This document shows, piece by piece, positions 32,945 to 42,191 of a DNA stretch of 64,000 nucleotides (position 1 is the first letter of the stretch; each line of letters opens with the position of its first letter). The notes beneath the pieces were generated by a model. The model saw nothing but the letters and a program-made list of their open reading frames with translations. It ran no database searches and was not told the DNA's origin. The stretch lies in contig NZ_OZ240249.1 in the NCBI RefSeq assembly GCF_965198245.1, positions 2,046,001 to 2,110,000 on the forward strand, written 5' to 3'. Origin of the DNA: Poriferisodalis sp965198245 (GTDB lineage: Bacteria; Actinomycetota; Acidimicrobiia; Acidimicrobiales; Poriferisodalaceae). The translations under genes and the position numbers were made by a program.

Positions 32945-33991
32945 TCACCGGCCCAGGAGCTGTCTCGCCTCCTCAACAGCGCTGGTGACGACGTCGCCGG
33001 CGCTCGGCAGATCCCTGAGCAGGTCGAACGCGGCGCCTGCATAGAGGGGTTGCATCTGGTCGTCGTCGGCATTCACGGCGGCTCGTTGCAGGTCGGCGCG
33101 CGCCGCGGCCTGCAACAGTCCGGGCAGCGGCAGTCCGTCATGGTCTGCCCAGTGGTCGGTGAATTCCGACTTCAGGACCCGGGCCCACTGGCCGGTGAAC
33201 CCGTCGGTGAGCACGGTGGTGCCGGCTCCGGAGATCAGCCGGTCCTTCCAGAGTTGGCTGGCTTGCGATTCGGCGGTGGCAACGAACCGTGTGCCCATGA
33301 GCACGCCGGCCGCACCGAGCATCGTCGCCGCTGCCAAGCCTCGCCCGTCCACGATGCCGCCGGCCGCCACCACCGGAACCTGGTCATCGATCGCCTCGAC
33401 AACCTGGGGGACCAGGGTGAACGTCCCGGTACCGACGGCTTCGGCGGCAGGCAGCTTGCGGCCGTGGCTGCGGTGCCCGCCTGCTTCGAGACCCTGCGCG
33501 ATCACCACATCGCTTCCGTGAGCGACGGCGCTGGCGGCGTCGGCTGTCGTCGCCACCATGGTCACAACGCGAGTCCCGATTTCGTGGAACCGCTCGACCA
33601 GCTCAGCCCCGGGGATACCGAGACCCGCAGAGAAAACGGGAATGCGCTCGTCGATCATCACCGCGAGCGCGGCATCGACGAGATCGGGCATCGGCCGGGG
33701 TGCTTCGAGTGTCGAGGCAAGGTCGAATCTGGGTCGGAGTTCGTTGAGAACGCTCTGCACCGAGCGGACGAGGTCCGAGTGGTTGGCGACGTCAGGCGGC
33801 GTGCGAACGTCGTCGTGCAGCCAGATGTTGACGCCGAATGGCCGATCCGTGAGCTGCCGCACTCGCTCGATAGCCGAGCGCACGGCGTCGGGCCGAAGAT
33901 TGAGCGCGGCCAGGATCCCGAGGCCTCCGGCGTTGCTCACCGCAGCGACGAGTTCGGGGCCGGCTACGCCCCCCATGCCCGACTGCAGCAC
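32945..33991 (-). CDS. Nitronate monooxygenase / 2-nitropropane dioxygenase family
   Basis: 348 aa from a GTG giving MLQSGMGGVAGPELVAAVSNAGGLG. TIM barrel with FMN-binding QGLEAGGHRSHG, VVAAGGIVDGRGLAAATMLGAAGVLMGTRF (two pieces of the phosphate site). Oxidises nitronates or acts as an FMN enoyl reductase-like enzyme. The frame remains open upstream for about 19 codons (LTPGDPKRLEAVIGVTSP), typical of the family's first strand, but no ATG/GTG/TTG lies at its beginning, so the true start may be a rare codon near 34050. Confidence 0.87.
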   Translation of the reverse strand: MLQSGMGGVAGPELVAAVSNAGGLGILAALNLRPDAVRSAIERVRQLTDRPFGVNIWLHDDVRTPPDVANHSDLVRSVQSVLNELRPRFDLASTLEAPRPMPDLVDAALAVMIDERIPVFSAGLGIPGAELVERFHEIGTRVVTMVATTADAASAVAHGSDVVIAQGLEAGGHRSHGRKLPAAEAVGTGTFTLVPQVVEAIDDQVPVVAAGGIVDGRGLAAATMLGAAGVLMGTRFVATAESQASQLWKDRLISGAGTTVLTDGFTGQWARVLKSEFTDHWADHDGLPLPGLLQAAARADLQRAAVNADDDQMQPLYAGAAFDLLRDLPSAGDVVTSAVEEARQLLGR

Positions 33992-34115
33992 AGGTGAGGT
34001 GACACCGATGACGGCTTCGAGCCGCTTGGGATCCCCGGGAGTCAGAATTCCCGCACCCTAGGCGGGCCAGCGTTGGCCCCAGTCGGGCGCCGGCGCGGGT
34101 TGGCGGGTGCGGCTG

Positions 34116-35327
34116 TCAGTCGGTGTCGGCGCCGAGGCGAGGCGTGAATGCGGTCTTGCCGGTGCCGCCTCCCTTGAGCGCGGCGGCGGCTCGTTCGTTG
34201 TCGAAGATTTTCGCAAGTATGGCCTTGCCCGCCCGGTCGAAGTACTCCCGGTTCTCGATCACGAACTCGTTCGACTCCTGCATCGACGCGAGCTGACCGT
34301 TGACCGCGGGGATGACGTGGCGCGCCACCAGGTCCCAGCTGCGGAACATGGCCTCGGGTTCGGCCCAGTCATTGACAAAGCCCATCATCACGCCGAACCC
34401 GCCGGTGACCGCCTGCATCCGCAGGATGTTCTCGATCAGGTCGTCCGGCGTGCCGATGACGCCCGCGGCGGTGTCAGGGTTGGCGTAGAAGTCGATGGCC
34501 TCCGCAGTGGACGCCAGCGGTTCGAGGCCCGGACGCTGCAACGTGTCGACGTTGTATTCGTTGTGCCACCGCAGCAGCCCGTGCTCAACCTCGCGATGGG
34601 CCTGCTCGCGGGTGGGAGCCACATGGAAGTTGAACATCACCCGCCAGTTGGCCCGGTCCACAACTTGGTCGTGCTTCTGCGCGGCTTCTTCGGCGAAGCT
34701 CCACTGCAGCGGGAGCGATGCCAGACCGTCGGTGGACATTGACCCGATCGACAGCACGCCCATGCCGTACTTGCCCGCGAGCGTCATGCCCGACGGGCTG
34801 ATCATCGACGCCGTCGTCATCGGTATCTCGTGCTGGTACGGCAGGATCTGCAGCTTGGCGTCGTACATCGAGAACCAGTCGCACTCGTAGGTGAAGCGCT
34901 CGCCGCCTGCAAGCAGCCGCTTGATGACCGGGATGGCTTCGTCCTGGCGGTCGCGCAACAGCATGGGATCGATGCCCAGGGTGTGGGCATCGGACGGCAG
35001 CGCGCCCGGGCCGGTGCCGAGCATCGCCCGCCCGAAGCTCATCTGGTCAAGCTGGACGATGCGCTGGGCGACGCTAAAGGGGTGGTGGTAGGGGATGGAG
35101 GTGACGCCGGTGCCCAGCTTGATGCGGCTGGTCCGCATGGCGGCGCCGGCCAGGAACATCTCGGGCGAGCCGATCGTCTCCCAGCCGGTCGAATGGTGCT
35201 CGCCGCACCAGAACTCGTCGTAGCCCAGCCGGTCGAGGTGGGTGACGAGGTCGAGATCCCGTTGCAGCTGCAGCGTAGGGCTCTCCCCGGGGAGATGGTG
35301 GGGGGCCAGGAATGCGGCGAATTTCAC
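34116..35327 (-). CDS. LLM-class flavin monooxygenase (limonene-monooxygenase-like)
   Basis: 403 aa. MKFAAFLAPHHLPGESPTL is the characteristic start of long LLM monooxygenases annotated as limonene hydroxylases or alkanal monooxygenase-like, followed by YDEFWCGEHHSTGWE, GTGVTSIPYHHPF, GRAMLGTGPGALPSD and a C-terminal GTPDDLIENILRM. Probably FMNH2-dependent oxygenation of an alicyclic or terpenoid substrate. Starts a minus-strand run that continues with nitronate monooxygenase. Confidence 0.85.
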   Translation of the reverse strand: MKFAAFLAPHHLPGESPTLQLQRDLDLVTHLDRLGYDEFWCGEHHSTGWETIGSPEMFLAGAAMRTSRIKLGTGVTSIPYHHPFSVAQRIVQLDQMSFGRAMLGTGPGALPSDAHTLGIDPMLLRDRQDEAIPVIKRLLAGGERFTYECDWFSMYDAKLQILPYQHEIPMTTASMISPSGMTLAGKYGMGVLSIGSMSTDGLASLPLQWSFAEEAAQKHDQVVDRANWRVMFNFHVAPTREQAHREVEHGLLRWHNEYNVDTLQRPGLEPLASTAEAIDFYANPDTAAGVIGTPDDLIENILRMQAVTGGFGVMMGFVNDWAEPEAMFRSWDLVARHVIPAVNGQLASMQESNEFVIENREYFDRAGKAILAKIFDNERAAAALKGGGTGKTAFTPRLGADTD

Positions 35328-35383
35328 CCTCGGGACCCTACCGAAGCGGTGCGACGCCGGAGCGAGCGAACATCACTGCGTCC

Positions 35384-36127
35384 CTAGCTGATACTGCGGC
35401 CGCCGTCGACGTCGAGACAGACGCCAGTGAGAAAGCTGGCCTCGTCGGAGGCAAGGAACATCACGGCGTTGGCGACGTCGGTGGGGTCGGTCATGCGGCC
35501 CATTGGGATGCCGTCGATGATCGACTGCTTCAGCGGATCGGGCAGCGTGTCGCTGCCGGTCGCCCGAACGAAGAACGCAGTCTCCGAAGCCACGGGTGCG
35601 ACGCAGTTGATCCTGATGTCGGGCGCAAACTCCTCGGCCAGGCCTCTCGTCAGGATGATCGCCGCCGCCTTGGACGCGTTGTAGGGCGTGAAGCCCTTGC
35701 GAGGCCGTTTCCCGCCGATCGACGCCGTGCTCACGATGGAGCTCCCCGGCCCCATGTGCGGCGTGAAGTGCTTCACTGCGAAGTAGATGCTGCGCGTGTT
35801 GACCGCCCACATGAGGTCGAACTCGTCAGTGGGAACGTTCAGCGTGTAGCCGGCCCGGTGCGAGAACCCGGCGTTCGTGGCCACGATGTCGATGCCGCCC
35901 CAGGTGTCGGTCATCAGCTGGGCCAGCTCCGCATGGGCGTCTTCGTCGGTGACATCGAGCCGGAATGTCAGCGCCCCATCCAGATCGGCGGCGACTGCTT
36001 CGGCACCGTCGATGTCGATGTCGGTCACCATCACCTGGGCGCCGCGGCCGGCGAACCCCTGGCTGATCGCTCGCCCGAAGCCGGACGCACCGCCGGTCAC
36101 GATCACCCGCTTGCCGCCAAAACGCAT
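35384..36127 (-). CDS. SDR-family dehydrogenase
   Basis: 247 aa from MRFGGKRVIVTGGASGFGRAI. Classical SDR: TGGASGFG cofactor loop, catalytic Ser in VSTASIGG and YNASKAA Tyr/Lys, and ASFLTGVCLDVDGG near the C-terminus. NAD(P)-dependent alcohol oxidation of an unknown substrate in this catabolic region. Confidence 0.88.
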   Translation of the reverse strand: MRFGGKRVIVTGGASGFGRAISQGFAGRGAQVMVTDIDIDGAEAVAADLDGALTFRLDVTDEDAHAELAQLMTDTWGGIDIVATNAGFSHRAGYTLNVPTDEFDLMWAVNTRSIYFAVKHFTPHMGPGSSIVSTASIGGKRPRKGFTPYNASKAAAIILTRGLAEEFAPDIRINCVAPVASETAFFVRATGSDTLPDPLKQSIIDGIPMGRMTDPTDVANAVMFLASDEASFLTGVCLDVDGGRSIS

Positions 36128-36224
36128 CGTCACTCCGTTCTGTCGTGAATCGCTCCGCTAGGAGACGTTCTCCCGTGAGCGGATCGTAGGTCAGGCTCTG
36201 GCGAGCACCCCCGGCGCTCAGCGC

Positions 36225-37412
36225 TCAGGGTGACGCGAGGATGCCTTCGGCTTCGAGGTCGTCGATCGACGCAGCGTCGTAACCGACCTCGGCCAGGATC
36301 TCGCGACCATGCTCGCCGATGCCGGGCGCAGGGCGCCGGATGCCGGCCGGTGTCTCGGAGAACTGCTCGGGCGGCGGGATGACCCGGTACGGACCTGCGA
36401 CGGGATGGGTGTCGACCGGGAGCTGCTCGATGAGCTCGTCGAGCGTGGCCGCCTCAGTCGCCGGGATCCCGTGCGCTTCGCAGAATTCCAGCCACTTGGC
36501 GGTCGTGCGCTGGGTGAGCACGGTCGCGACGTCGCGGTACAGGCTGTCGCTGTGGACGACTCGCTCGATGGGCGTCGCGAAACGTTGATCGGATGCGAGA
36601 TCGGGGCGACCTCCGGCTTCGAAGAGTGCGACGTAGTGGGCTTGGTCGTAGGGGAGGATGTTGATCCAGCCGTCGGCGGTTTGCTGCGGCTTGCGCTCGG
36701 GCGTCAGGATGCGGGCATAGCCGGCGTCTGCAACGGGGGGCTCGGAGATCGCGCCCGAGCCGTGCTCGGTGAGCACGAAGGCCCGCATGACATCGATCAT
36801 CGGGATCTCGATGCATTGCCCCTGACCGGTGAGGGATCGGTGGTACAGACCGGCAAGTACGGCATTGGCGATGGTCAGGCCGCAGACCTTGTCGGCAACG
36901 AGGCTCGGCAGCAGCATCGGCTCGCCACCCATTCGACGGAAGAGGTCGCCGACGCCGCTGGCGGACTGGATGATGTCGTCATAGGCGGGTGCGTCCGCCT
37001 GATCGCTTGACGACGGGTAGCCGTGTGCCCGGCAGAACACGATGTTGTCTCGGACTTCCCGTACCGCCTCGTAATGCAGGCCGAGGCGTCGCAGCGGGCC
37101 GGGACGGAGGTTGGTGATCATCACGTCGCACGTCGCGGCGATGTCCAGGAATGCCTGGCGCCCACGCGGTTGCTTGAGGTCGATCGCAACGCTGCGCTTG
37201 TTGCGCAGGAGATTGAGCGAGATGCCCGAGAACCCCTCGGCCGGGCCGGACCCCATGGTGCGGTTGCGGTCGCCCTTCGCAGGCTCGACGAAGATGACAT
37301 CGGCGCCGAGATCCCCGAGCGTGCGCGTGGCAGCCGGACCCATCAACACCGACGACAGATCAAGAACCCGGATCCCAGACAACGGCCCCGCAGCGGTCTC
37401 ACCTGTGCTCAT
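36225..37412 (-). CDS. CaiB/BaiF-type family III CoA-transferase
   Basis: 395 aa. LSGIRVLDLSSVLMGPAATRTLGDLGADVIFVE is the family's opening (split here at the Rossmann loop); the catalytic Asp lies in YDDIIQSASG. Transfers CoA between carboxylic acids without energy cost and would activate an acid intermediate for beta-oxidation-like breakdown. Same strand as the neighbouring SDR and LLM genes. Confidence 0.9.
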   Translation of the reverse strand: MSTGETAAGPLSGIRVLDLSSVLMGPAATRTLGDLGADVIFVEPAKGDRNRTMGSGPAEGFSGISLNLLRNKRSVAIDLKQPRGRQAFLDIAATCDVMITNLRPGPLRRLGLHYEAVREVRDNIVFCRAHGYPSSSDQADAPAYDDIIQSASGVGDLFRRMGGEPMLLPSLVADKVCGLTIANAVLAGLYHRSLTGQGQCIEIPMIDVMRAFVLTEHGSGAISEPPVADAGYARILTPERKPQQTADGWINILPYDQAHYVALFEAGGRPDLASDQRFATPIERVVHSDSLYRDVATVLTQRTTAKWLEFCEAHGIPATEAATLDELIEQLPVDTHPVAGPYRVIPPPEQFSETPAGIRRPAPGIGEHGREILAEVGYDAASIDDLEAEGILASP

Positions 37413-37506
37413 CTGGCTCCCGGTCGTCGGCGCCCGCTAAAGGAAAGCACGATTGAGCTCTCGATCCTCGCGAATCCCCTGCACCAGCTCGCGATCCGAG
37501 ACGCTC

Positions 37507-37707
37507 CTAGACGGTCTCGAATTGCAGCGCCGAAGTATCGAGACCCGGTGAGCGTGTCGACAGGTGGAGCATCTCGACACCCACGACCTCGTTGGCCTGA
37601 TTGAAGTCGAGCACCACACCCGGCGCAACTTCTCTTGACTCCACGATGTCTGAATCATCGAGCCGTAGGTAGAGGGCATCGGCTTTCGTATCGATTTGAA
37701 GCCTCAC
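37507..37707 (-). CDS. DUF2283 small protein
   Basis: 66 aa. MRLQIDTKADALYLRLDDSD, then GVVLDFNQANEVVGVEMLHLS, is the DUF2283 signature, a small beta protein often encoded beside DUF4258 toxins or prophage-like modules. No DUF4258 partner is evident here. Function unknown. Confidence 0.75.
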   Translation of the reverse strand: MRLQIDTKADALYLRLDDSDIVESREVAPGVVLDFNQANEVVGVEMLHLSTRSPGLDTSALQFETV

Positions 37708-37825
37708 AGGTCACCTCGTGCTGGGAAGTCTGCTCCGCGAGTTCGAGTGACGCGGTGACGTCCGATTCGGACGATAGTGCTGAGGTCTGAGATTCGAGGC
37801 GGTGGATCGGATATAGCTTCGGAAT

Positions 37826-38566
37826 GTGACTGACGGCCTCGATGAACTGCGGCGGGATGTCGCCGTGGGGTGCCGGGTGATGGCCCATCGCGGGCTGGTC
37901 GAGAACATCTTGGGGCACATCAGCTTGCGGCTCGACGGCAACCGGGCGCTGGTGCGGTGCCGTGGGCCCGCGGAAGCGGGGCTTCGGGTCACGACGCCAG
38001 AAGATGTGCGTGTCGTCGATGTCGACTCGGGCGAGATCATCGACGATCCCGGTGGCGACTACAGGGTGCCGAGCGAGCTGCCGATCCATACGTCGGTGCT
38101 TGGAGCCCGTCCTGACGTTGCCTGTGTGGTGCACGCCCATCCGCTCGATGTCGTGGTGGCCAGCCTTGCGGGGTTCGCACTCGAGCCGATCTTCGGCGCC
38201 TACGACATCCCGGCGACCCATCTCGCTGCTGTGGGCGTTCCGGTGCATCCGCGTTCGGTCCTGATCCGCACCGATGAGCTGGCCGCAGAGATGACGGCGT
38301 CGCTCGGCAGCTCCGACACCCTCGTGCTGAAGGGGCACGGTGTCGTGACCACTGGCTCAGACGTTGCCGAGGCGGTGCTGCGGGCGCTGCAAGTCGACAC
38401 CCTCGCGCAGGTGCACCTGCGGGTTCGCAATGCGGGAGCGATCCCCAATGCGATACCAGACGAGGATCTGGCCGAACTCCCGGACCTCGGCGGGGCCTTC
38501 AACCGTGAGACGCTGTGGCGGCACCACCTGGCGGCCCTGGACCTGGACCGACTTGGGCTGAACTAG
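37826..38566 (+). CDS. Class II aldolase/adducin-family protein
   Basis: 246 aa, GTG start. Zn-binding histidines in VVHAHPLDVVVA and LKGHGVVTTG, with GHISLR near the N-terminus, define the fuculose-aldolase fold. In aromatic and ketone-breakdown clusters such proteins act as aldolases, or as decarboxylases of beta-keto or hydroxy acids. It ends 16 nt before the Rieske alpha gene, so is likely the first gene of a four-gene operon. Confidence 0.85.
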   Translation: MTDGLDELRRDVAVGCRVMAHRGLVENILGHISLRLDGNRALVRCRGPAEAGLRVTTPEDVRVVDVDSGEIIDDPGGDYRVPSELPIHTSVLGARPDVACVVHAHPLDVVVASLAGFALEPIFGAYDIPATHLAAVGVPVHPRSVLIRTDELAAEMTASLGSSDTLVLKGHGVVTTGSDVAEAVLRALQVDTLAQVHLRVRNAGAIPNAIPDEDLAELPDLGGAFNRETLWRHHLAALDLDRLGLN

Positions 38567-38582
38567 GGCACGGGGAGGACTT

Positions 38583-39953
38583 ATGGAGATCGACGAGGTC
38601 ACCACAGCGGTGCGTCAGGGCCTCATTCCTGCCTACCTGTACAACGACGCCGAAGTATTCGAGCTGGAACGGGCTCGGCTGTTCGGCCGGTCGTGGAACT
38701 TCCTGGCGCACGAGTCCGAGATCGCTCGGCCAAACGACTACGTCGTGCGCAACATCGGGGACGATTCGTTCCTGGTGACCCGCGACAGCGACGGGCAGAT
38801 CCACGTGATGTTCAACATGTGCGTCCACCGCGGCATGCAGGTCTGCCGTGCCGAACGTGGCAGCGCCCGCACGTTCCGCTGCCCGTATCACGCATGGACG
38901 TACCGCAACGACGGCCAACTCGTCGGACTGCCCTTCCATACGGACGCGTACGGGGGCGATGCGGGCTTCATAAAGGAAGGTCAGGCACTCCTGCCGGCCC
39001 CGTCGATCGCAGTTCGCAATGGAATGATCTTCGCCAGCCTCGACCCGGACGCCCCCGACTTCGAGACCTGGCTGGGGGACTTCGCCTTCTACCTCGACTT
39101 CTACACCGGCCAGAGCGCGGCGGGGATGGAGTTCCGCGGTCCCCAGCGCTGGCGCATCGAGGCGAATTGGAAGATCGGCGCCGAGAACTTCATGGGCGAC
39201 AGCTACCACACGCCCCACACCCACGCGAGCGTGGTCGACATTGAGCTCTTCGGCGAGCCGAAGCCCTACAAGCGCAAGGAGGGCGTGCTGTGGCACGCGG
39301 GACCCGGCGGCGGCACCACCTACAAGCTGCCGGCGGGCAACGGGTTCAGAACAGGACTGCAGTACGTCGGCTACCCCGACGAGATGATCGACCGCATGGA
39401 GGAGAGGCTGAGTGCTCCCCAGCGTGCGCTGGCAGGGGAGTCGGGCTTCATGCCGTCGGCGGCGACGCTGTTCCCCAACCTGAGCTTCGTCCACAACTGG
39501 CCCCAGACCGACGGCGAGGGGCGGATCACGCCGTTCATCTCGGTGCGCTTGTGGCAGCCTGTCGGACCGGCCGAGACCGAGGTGTACTCGTGGTTCTGCG
39601 TGGCGGCTGACGCCCCGGACGACTACAAGGCCGCGTCGTACAAGGCGTACTTGATGTGTTTCGGGTCGTCGGGGATGTTCGAGCAGGACGATGTCGAGAA
39701 CTGGGTGTCGATCACGACGATGGCACGAGGGTCGATGGCACGAAATCTGCTCCTCAACAACCGCATGGGCCTGACGCTCGCCGGCGATCCGATCGTTGAC
39801 CAGTTCGAGGGCTTCGCTGGCCCAGGAACGGCCTACCAGGGCTTCGGCGAGCACAACCAGCGCCACTGGTTCTCGATGTGGGCCGACCTGGTCTCCCGGC
39901 CAGCACCCGAACGCGAGATGATCGCCTTCGGCATGGGGGAGACGCTCACATGA
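38583..39953 (+). CDS. Rieske non-heme iron ring-hydroxylating dioxygenase, alpha subunit
   Basis: 456 aa. The Rieske 2Fe-2S ligands are CVHRGMQVC... (CxH) and CPYH (CxxH) near residues 80-103. The mononuclear iron site is GDSYHTPHTH. Catalyses NADH- and O2-dependent cis-dihydroxylation of an aromatic ring; needs a ferredoxin and reductase, which are not encoded here. The beta-subunit ATG overlaps its stop (ATGA), giving an alpha3beta3-type enzyme. Confidence 0.95.
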   Translation: MEIDEVTTAVRQGLIPAYLYNDAEVFELERARLFGRSWNFLAHESEIARPNDYVVRNIGDDSFLVTRDSDGQIHVMFNMCVHRGMQVCRAERGSARTFRCPYHAWTYRNDGQLVGLPFHTDAYGGDAGFIKEGQALLPAPSIAVRNGMIFASLDPDAPDFETWLGDFAFYLDFYTGQSAAGMEFRGPQRWRIEANWKIGAENFMGDSYHTPHTHASVVDIELFGEPKPYKRKEGVLWHAGPGGGTTYKLPAGNGFRTGLQYVGYPDEMIDRMEERLSAPQRALAGESGFMPSAATLFPNLSFVHNWPQTDGEGRITPFISVRLWQPVGPAETEVYSWFCVAADAPDDYKAASYKAYLMCFGSSGMFEQDDVENWVSITTMARGSMARNLLLNNRMGLTLAGDPIVDQFEGFAGPGTAYQGFGEHNQRHWFSMWADLVSRPAPEREMIAFGMGETLT

Positions 39954-40480
39954 GTTCGCAGCGGGCCCGAGCCCCGCTGCCATACGACGACTCGCGGCAC
40001 CAGGCCGCTGCGCAATTCTTGGTGGAGGAAGCGCACCTTCTTGACAGCGCCGACTTCGAGGGATGGCTCGGGCTCATGGATCCGCAGATCCGTTACCGGA
40101 TGCCCGTGCGAGTGACGGCCGTGAAAGCAGCCGACGAGGCCGACGTGCAGACGATGGATCACTTCGACGAGGACTGGTATTCGTTGCAGAAGCGGGTGCA
40201 GCGATTCCAAACTGACTACGCATGGACCGAGGATCCCCAGAGCCGGATTCGCCACCACATCTCCAATGTCCGGACCTTCGAGGGCGACGGCGACGAGCTC
40301 ATCGTGGAATCGGCGGTGTTGCTCTACCGCTCTCGTGGCGACCGGACGGCGCCGAGCTTGCTGTCCGCCGGCCGCACCGACGTTCTGGTGCCGACGCCGC
40401 ACGGGATGCGCCTGCGATCGAGGGACATCCAGATCGACGAGTCGGTCCTGCGTACCCAGAACCTGGCGATCTTCCTGTGA
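39950..40480 (+). CDS. Ring-hydroxylating dioxygenase, beta subunit
   Basis: 176 aa SnoaL-like cone-fold subunit: QAAAQFLVEEAHLLDSADFEGWLGLMD and the RIRHHISNVR segment are the usual beta-subunit blocks. It stabilises the hexamer and has no cofactors. Translationally coupled to the alpha subunit by a 4-nt overlap. Confidence 0.93.
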   Translation: MSSQRARAPLPYDDSRHQAAAQFLVEEAHLLDSADFEGWLGLMDPQIRYRMPVRVTAVKAADEADVQTMDHFDEDWYSLQKRVQRFQTDYAWTEDPQSRIRHHISNVRTFEGDGDELIVESAVLLYRSRGDRTAPSLLSAGRTDVLVPTPHGMRLRSRDIQIDESVLRTQNLAIFL

Positions 40481-40510
40481 GCGCTGTGTTGTCCGGCGCT
40501 GTGTTGTCCG
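40481..40510. repeat. Tandem 15-bp duplication
   Basis: GCGCTGTGTTGTCCG occurs twice back to back between the beta subunit stop and the SDR start, with a decayed third copy (GCGCCGTCGTG). Probably a slippage duplication; it lengthens the intercistronic gap to 76 nt. Confidence 0.8.
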
Positions 40511-40556
40511 GCGCCGTCGTGTTCGTGTTGGTGGCAGTGCCTGCAGTGGCCGTGCG

Positions 40557-41333
40557 ATGAGCAGGCTGACCGGCAATCGAGCTTTGATCATCGGGGCCGG
40601 CTCGGGTATCGGCCGGGGCGTGCACGAAGCCTTCCTGGCCGAAGGTGCCAACGTTGGAGCGCTTGAGATCGACCCTCGCAAGTGCGAGGCGCTTGTGGAG
40701 TTGTCCGATGGGCCGGTGATCTGCGGCGACGCCACGAGCGCGCAGGACAATGACGCCGCTGTAGCGGTGATGCTGGACGCTTTCGGCGGCCTCGACACGC
40801 TGGTGGGATGCGTCGGGCTGTTCGACTACTACCTCGGGCTTGCCGACCTTCCCCATGACGTCCTCGACGAAGCGTTCACCGAGGCCATGGACGTCAATGT
40901 GCGTTCCATGCTGCTGGCGGTCCGGGCTGCCATCGAGCCTCTGAGCGAGAGCCGGGGGTCGATCATTCTCACCGGCTCGACCAGCAGCTTCATGCCCGGC
41001 CGCGGGGGAATCCTGTACGTGGCCAGCAAGTTCGCCGTGCGGGGCTGCGTGATGTCGCTCGCCCACGAGCTTGCACCGGAGATACGGGTGAACGGGGTTG
41101 CCCCAGGCGGCACGCACAGCACCGACCTGCGTGGCCTTCGCTCCCTGGGTTTGCACGACCGATCGCTCGGGCAGGAACCGGATCGAGCCGAGTCCATCCG
41201 CCAGCGCAGCCCCCTCGATGTCGCTCTCGGCCCCGCGGACCACGCCGAGAGCTACGTATTCCTCGCATCCGAAGCGTCACGGGGCATGACCGGCCGCTTC
41301 ATCCACAGTGACGGCGGCGCCAACCTCGCCTGA
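40557..41333 (+). CDS. SDR, probable cis-dihydrodiol dehydrogenase
   Basis: 258 aa from MSRLTGNRALIIGAGSGIGRG. SDR loop GAGSGIG, Asp after strand 2 (EIDPRK, favouring NAD), catalytic Ser in LTGSTSSFM and Tyr/Lys in LYVASKFAV. VNGVAPGGTHSTDLRGLRSLG and its place after a Rieske dioxygenase match BphB/NahB-like enzymes that rearomatise cis-diols to catechols. Confidence 0.88.
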   Translation: MSRLTGNRALIIGAGSGIGRGVHEAFLAEGANVGALEIDPRKCEALVELSDGPVICGDATSAQDNDAAVAVMLDAFGGLDTLVGCVGLFDYYLGLADLPHDVLDEAFTEAMDVNVRSMLLAVRAAIEPLSESRGSIILTGSTSSFMPGRGGILYVASKFAVRGCVMSLAHELAPEIRVNGVAPGGTHSTDLRGLRSLGLHDRSLGQEPDRAESIRQRSPLDVALGPADHAESYVFLASEASRGMTGRFIHSDGGANLA

Positions 41334-41393
41334 CAGGCGGCGCGGAGACGTTACGGCCTGAATCACGAAGCCTTCGGGTTCTTTGCGCAATTT

Positions 41394-41410
41394 TGCCGCC
41401 TGAGGCGGCA
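41394..41410. terminator. Bidirectional terminator between convergent operons
   Basis: TGCCGCC and GGCGGCA arms with a TGA loop, flanked by AATTT on the left and TTTCT on the right. It lies between the dihydrodiol dehydrogenase stop (41333) and the TetR stop (41464), which converge. Confidence 0.8.
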
Positions 41411-41463
41411 TTTCTGCACAGAGAATTGCGGCCGACGGTCTGAGCGAAAGGTTGCGTGAGGGC

Positions 41464-42123
41464 TCAGGCTTCTGGCGTCAATCCCCACACCGCGACTCGG
41501 ACGGCGTCTTCGAGCTCGGTCACCATCTCGTCGTAGGCGATCCTGTCGGTGACGAGGCGCCGCATGAGGACCTGCCAGAGCGAATAGAGGTTGAAGGCGA
41601 GCGTGGCTTTGGGCACATCAGGGTTGAGCATGCCGTTAGCGCTCGCGTCGTCGAGCAGCGAGGCGAGCCGCTTGGAGAACCAGTCAGTGAATGCTTCGGT
41701 ACCGGCACGGCCGGACCTGCTCACATAGGGGAGCTCCTTGAAGAACGATCGAGCCAGTCGGCGATCCGCTTCGTGGTGGTCGGTGACGTGGAGCAGCAGC
41801 GTCATGATCTGATCGACCACACTTGCTGAGCGGTCGACGAGCTCGAAGGCTTCGGTCCACGCCTCGCCTGCCACGTTGACGAATGCGCTGACGAGCAACT
41901 CCTCCTTCGACTCGACGTAGAGATAGAGCGTGCCTGCGCCAATTCCTGCGGCCGTGGCGATTTCCGCGGTGGTGGTGTCCTCGAAGCCCTTTTCTTGGAA
42001 GAGGGCGGTGGCAGCGGCAACGATGCGCCGCTGCTTGTCCAGCTTGTTGCGCTGGCGTTTGCCCATTTCGGTGACGTCGAGGTCGGCGTCCTCGCCGAGA
42101 ATTGGGTCACCCGTGATCGACAT
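41464..42123 (-). CDS. TetR-family regulator
   Basis: 219 aa; MGKRQRNKLDKQRR at 42066 is an alternative start. Canonical TetR helix-turn-helix: IVAAATALFQEKGFEDTT, EIATAAGIGAGTLYLYVESKEEL. The C-terminal ligand pocket is unspecific. As the only regulator in this aromatic cluster, it is the best candidate to control the LigAB/P450 operon and perhaps the Rieske operon. Confidence 0.9.
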   Translation of the reverse strand: MSITGDPILGEDADLDVTEMGKRQRNKLDKQRRIVAAATALFQEKGFEDTTTAEIATAAGIGAGTLYLYVESKEELLVSAFVNVAGEAWTEAFELVDRSASVVDQIMTLLLHVTDHHEADRRLARSFFKELPYVSRSGRAGTEAFTDWFSKRLASLLDDASANGMLNPDVPKATLAFNLYSLWQVLMRRLVTDRIAYDEMVTELEDAVRVAVWGLTPEA

Positions 42124-42191
42124 CGTCGTCTAACGCTAGCGACGCTGGTAACGCCGGAATTTCAGTGTCGCCGGGCGCATGCGCGAGAGCG

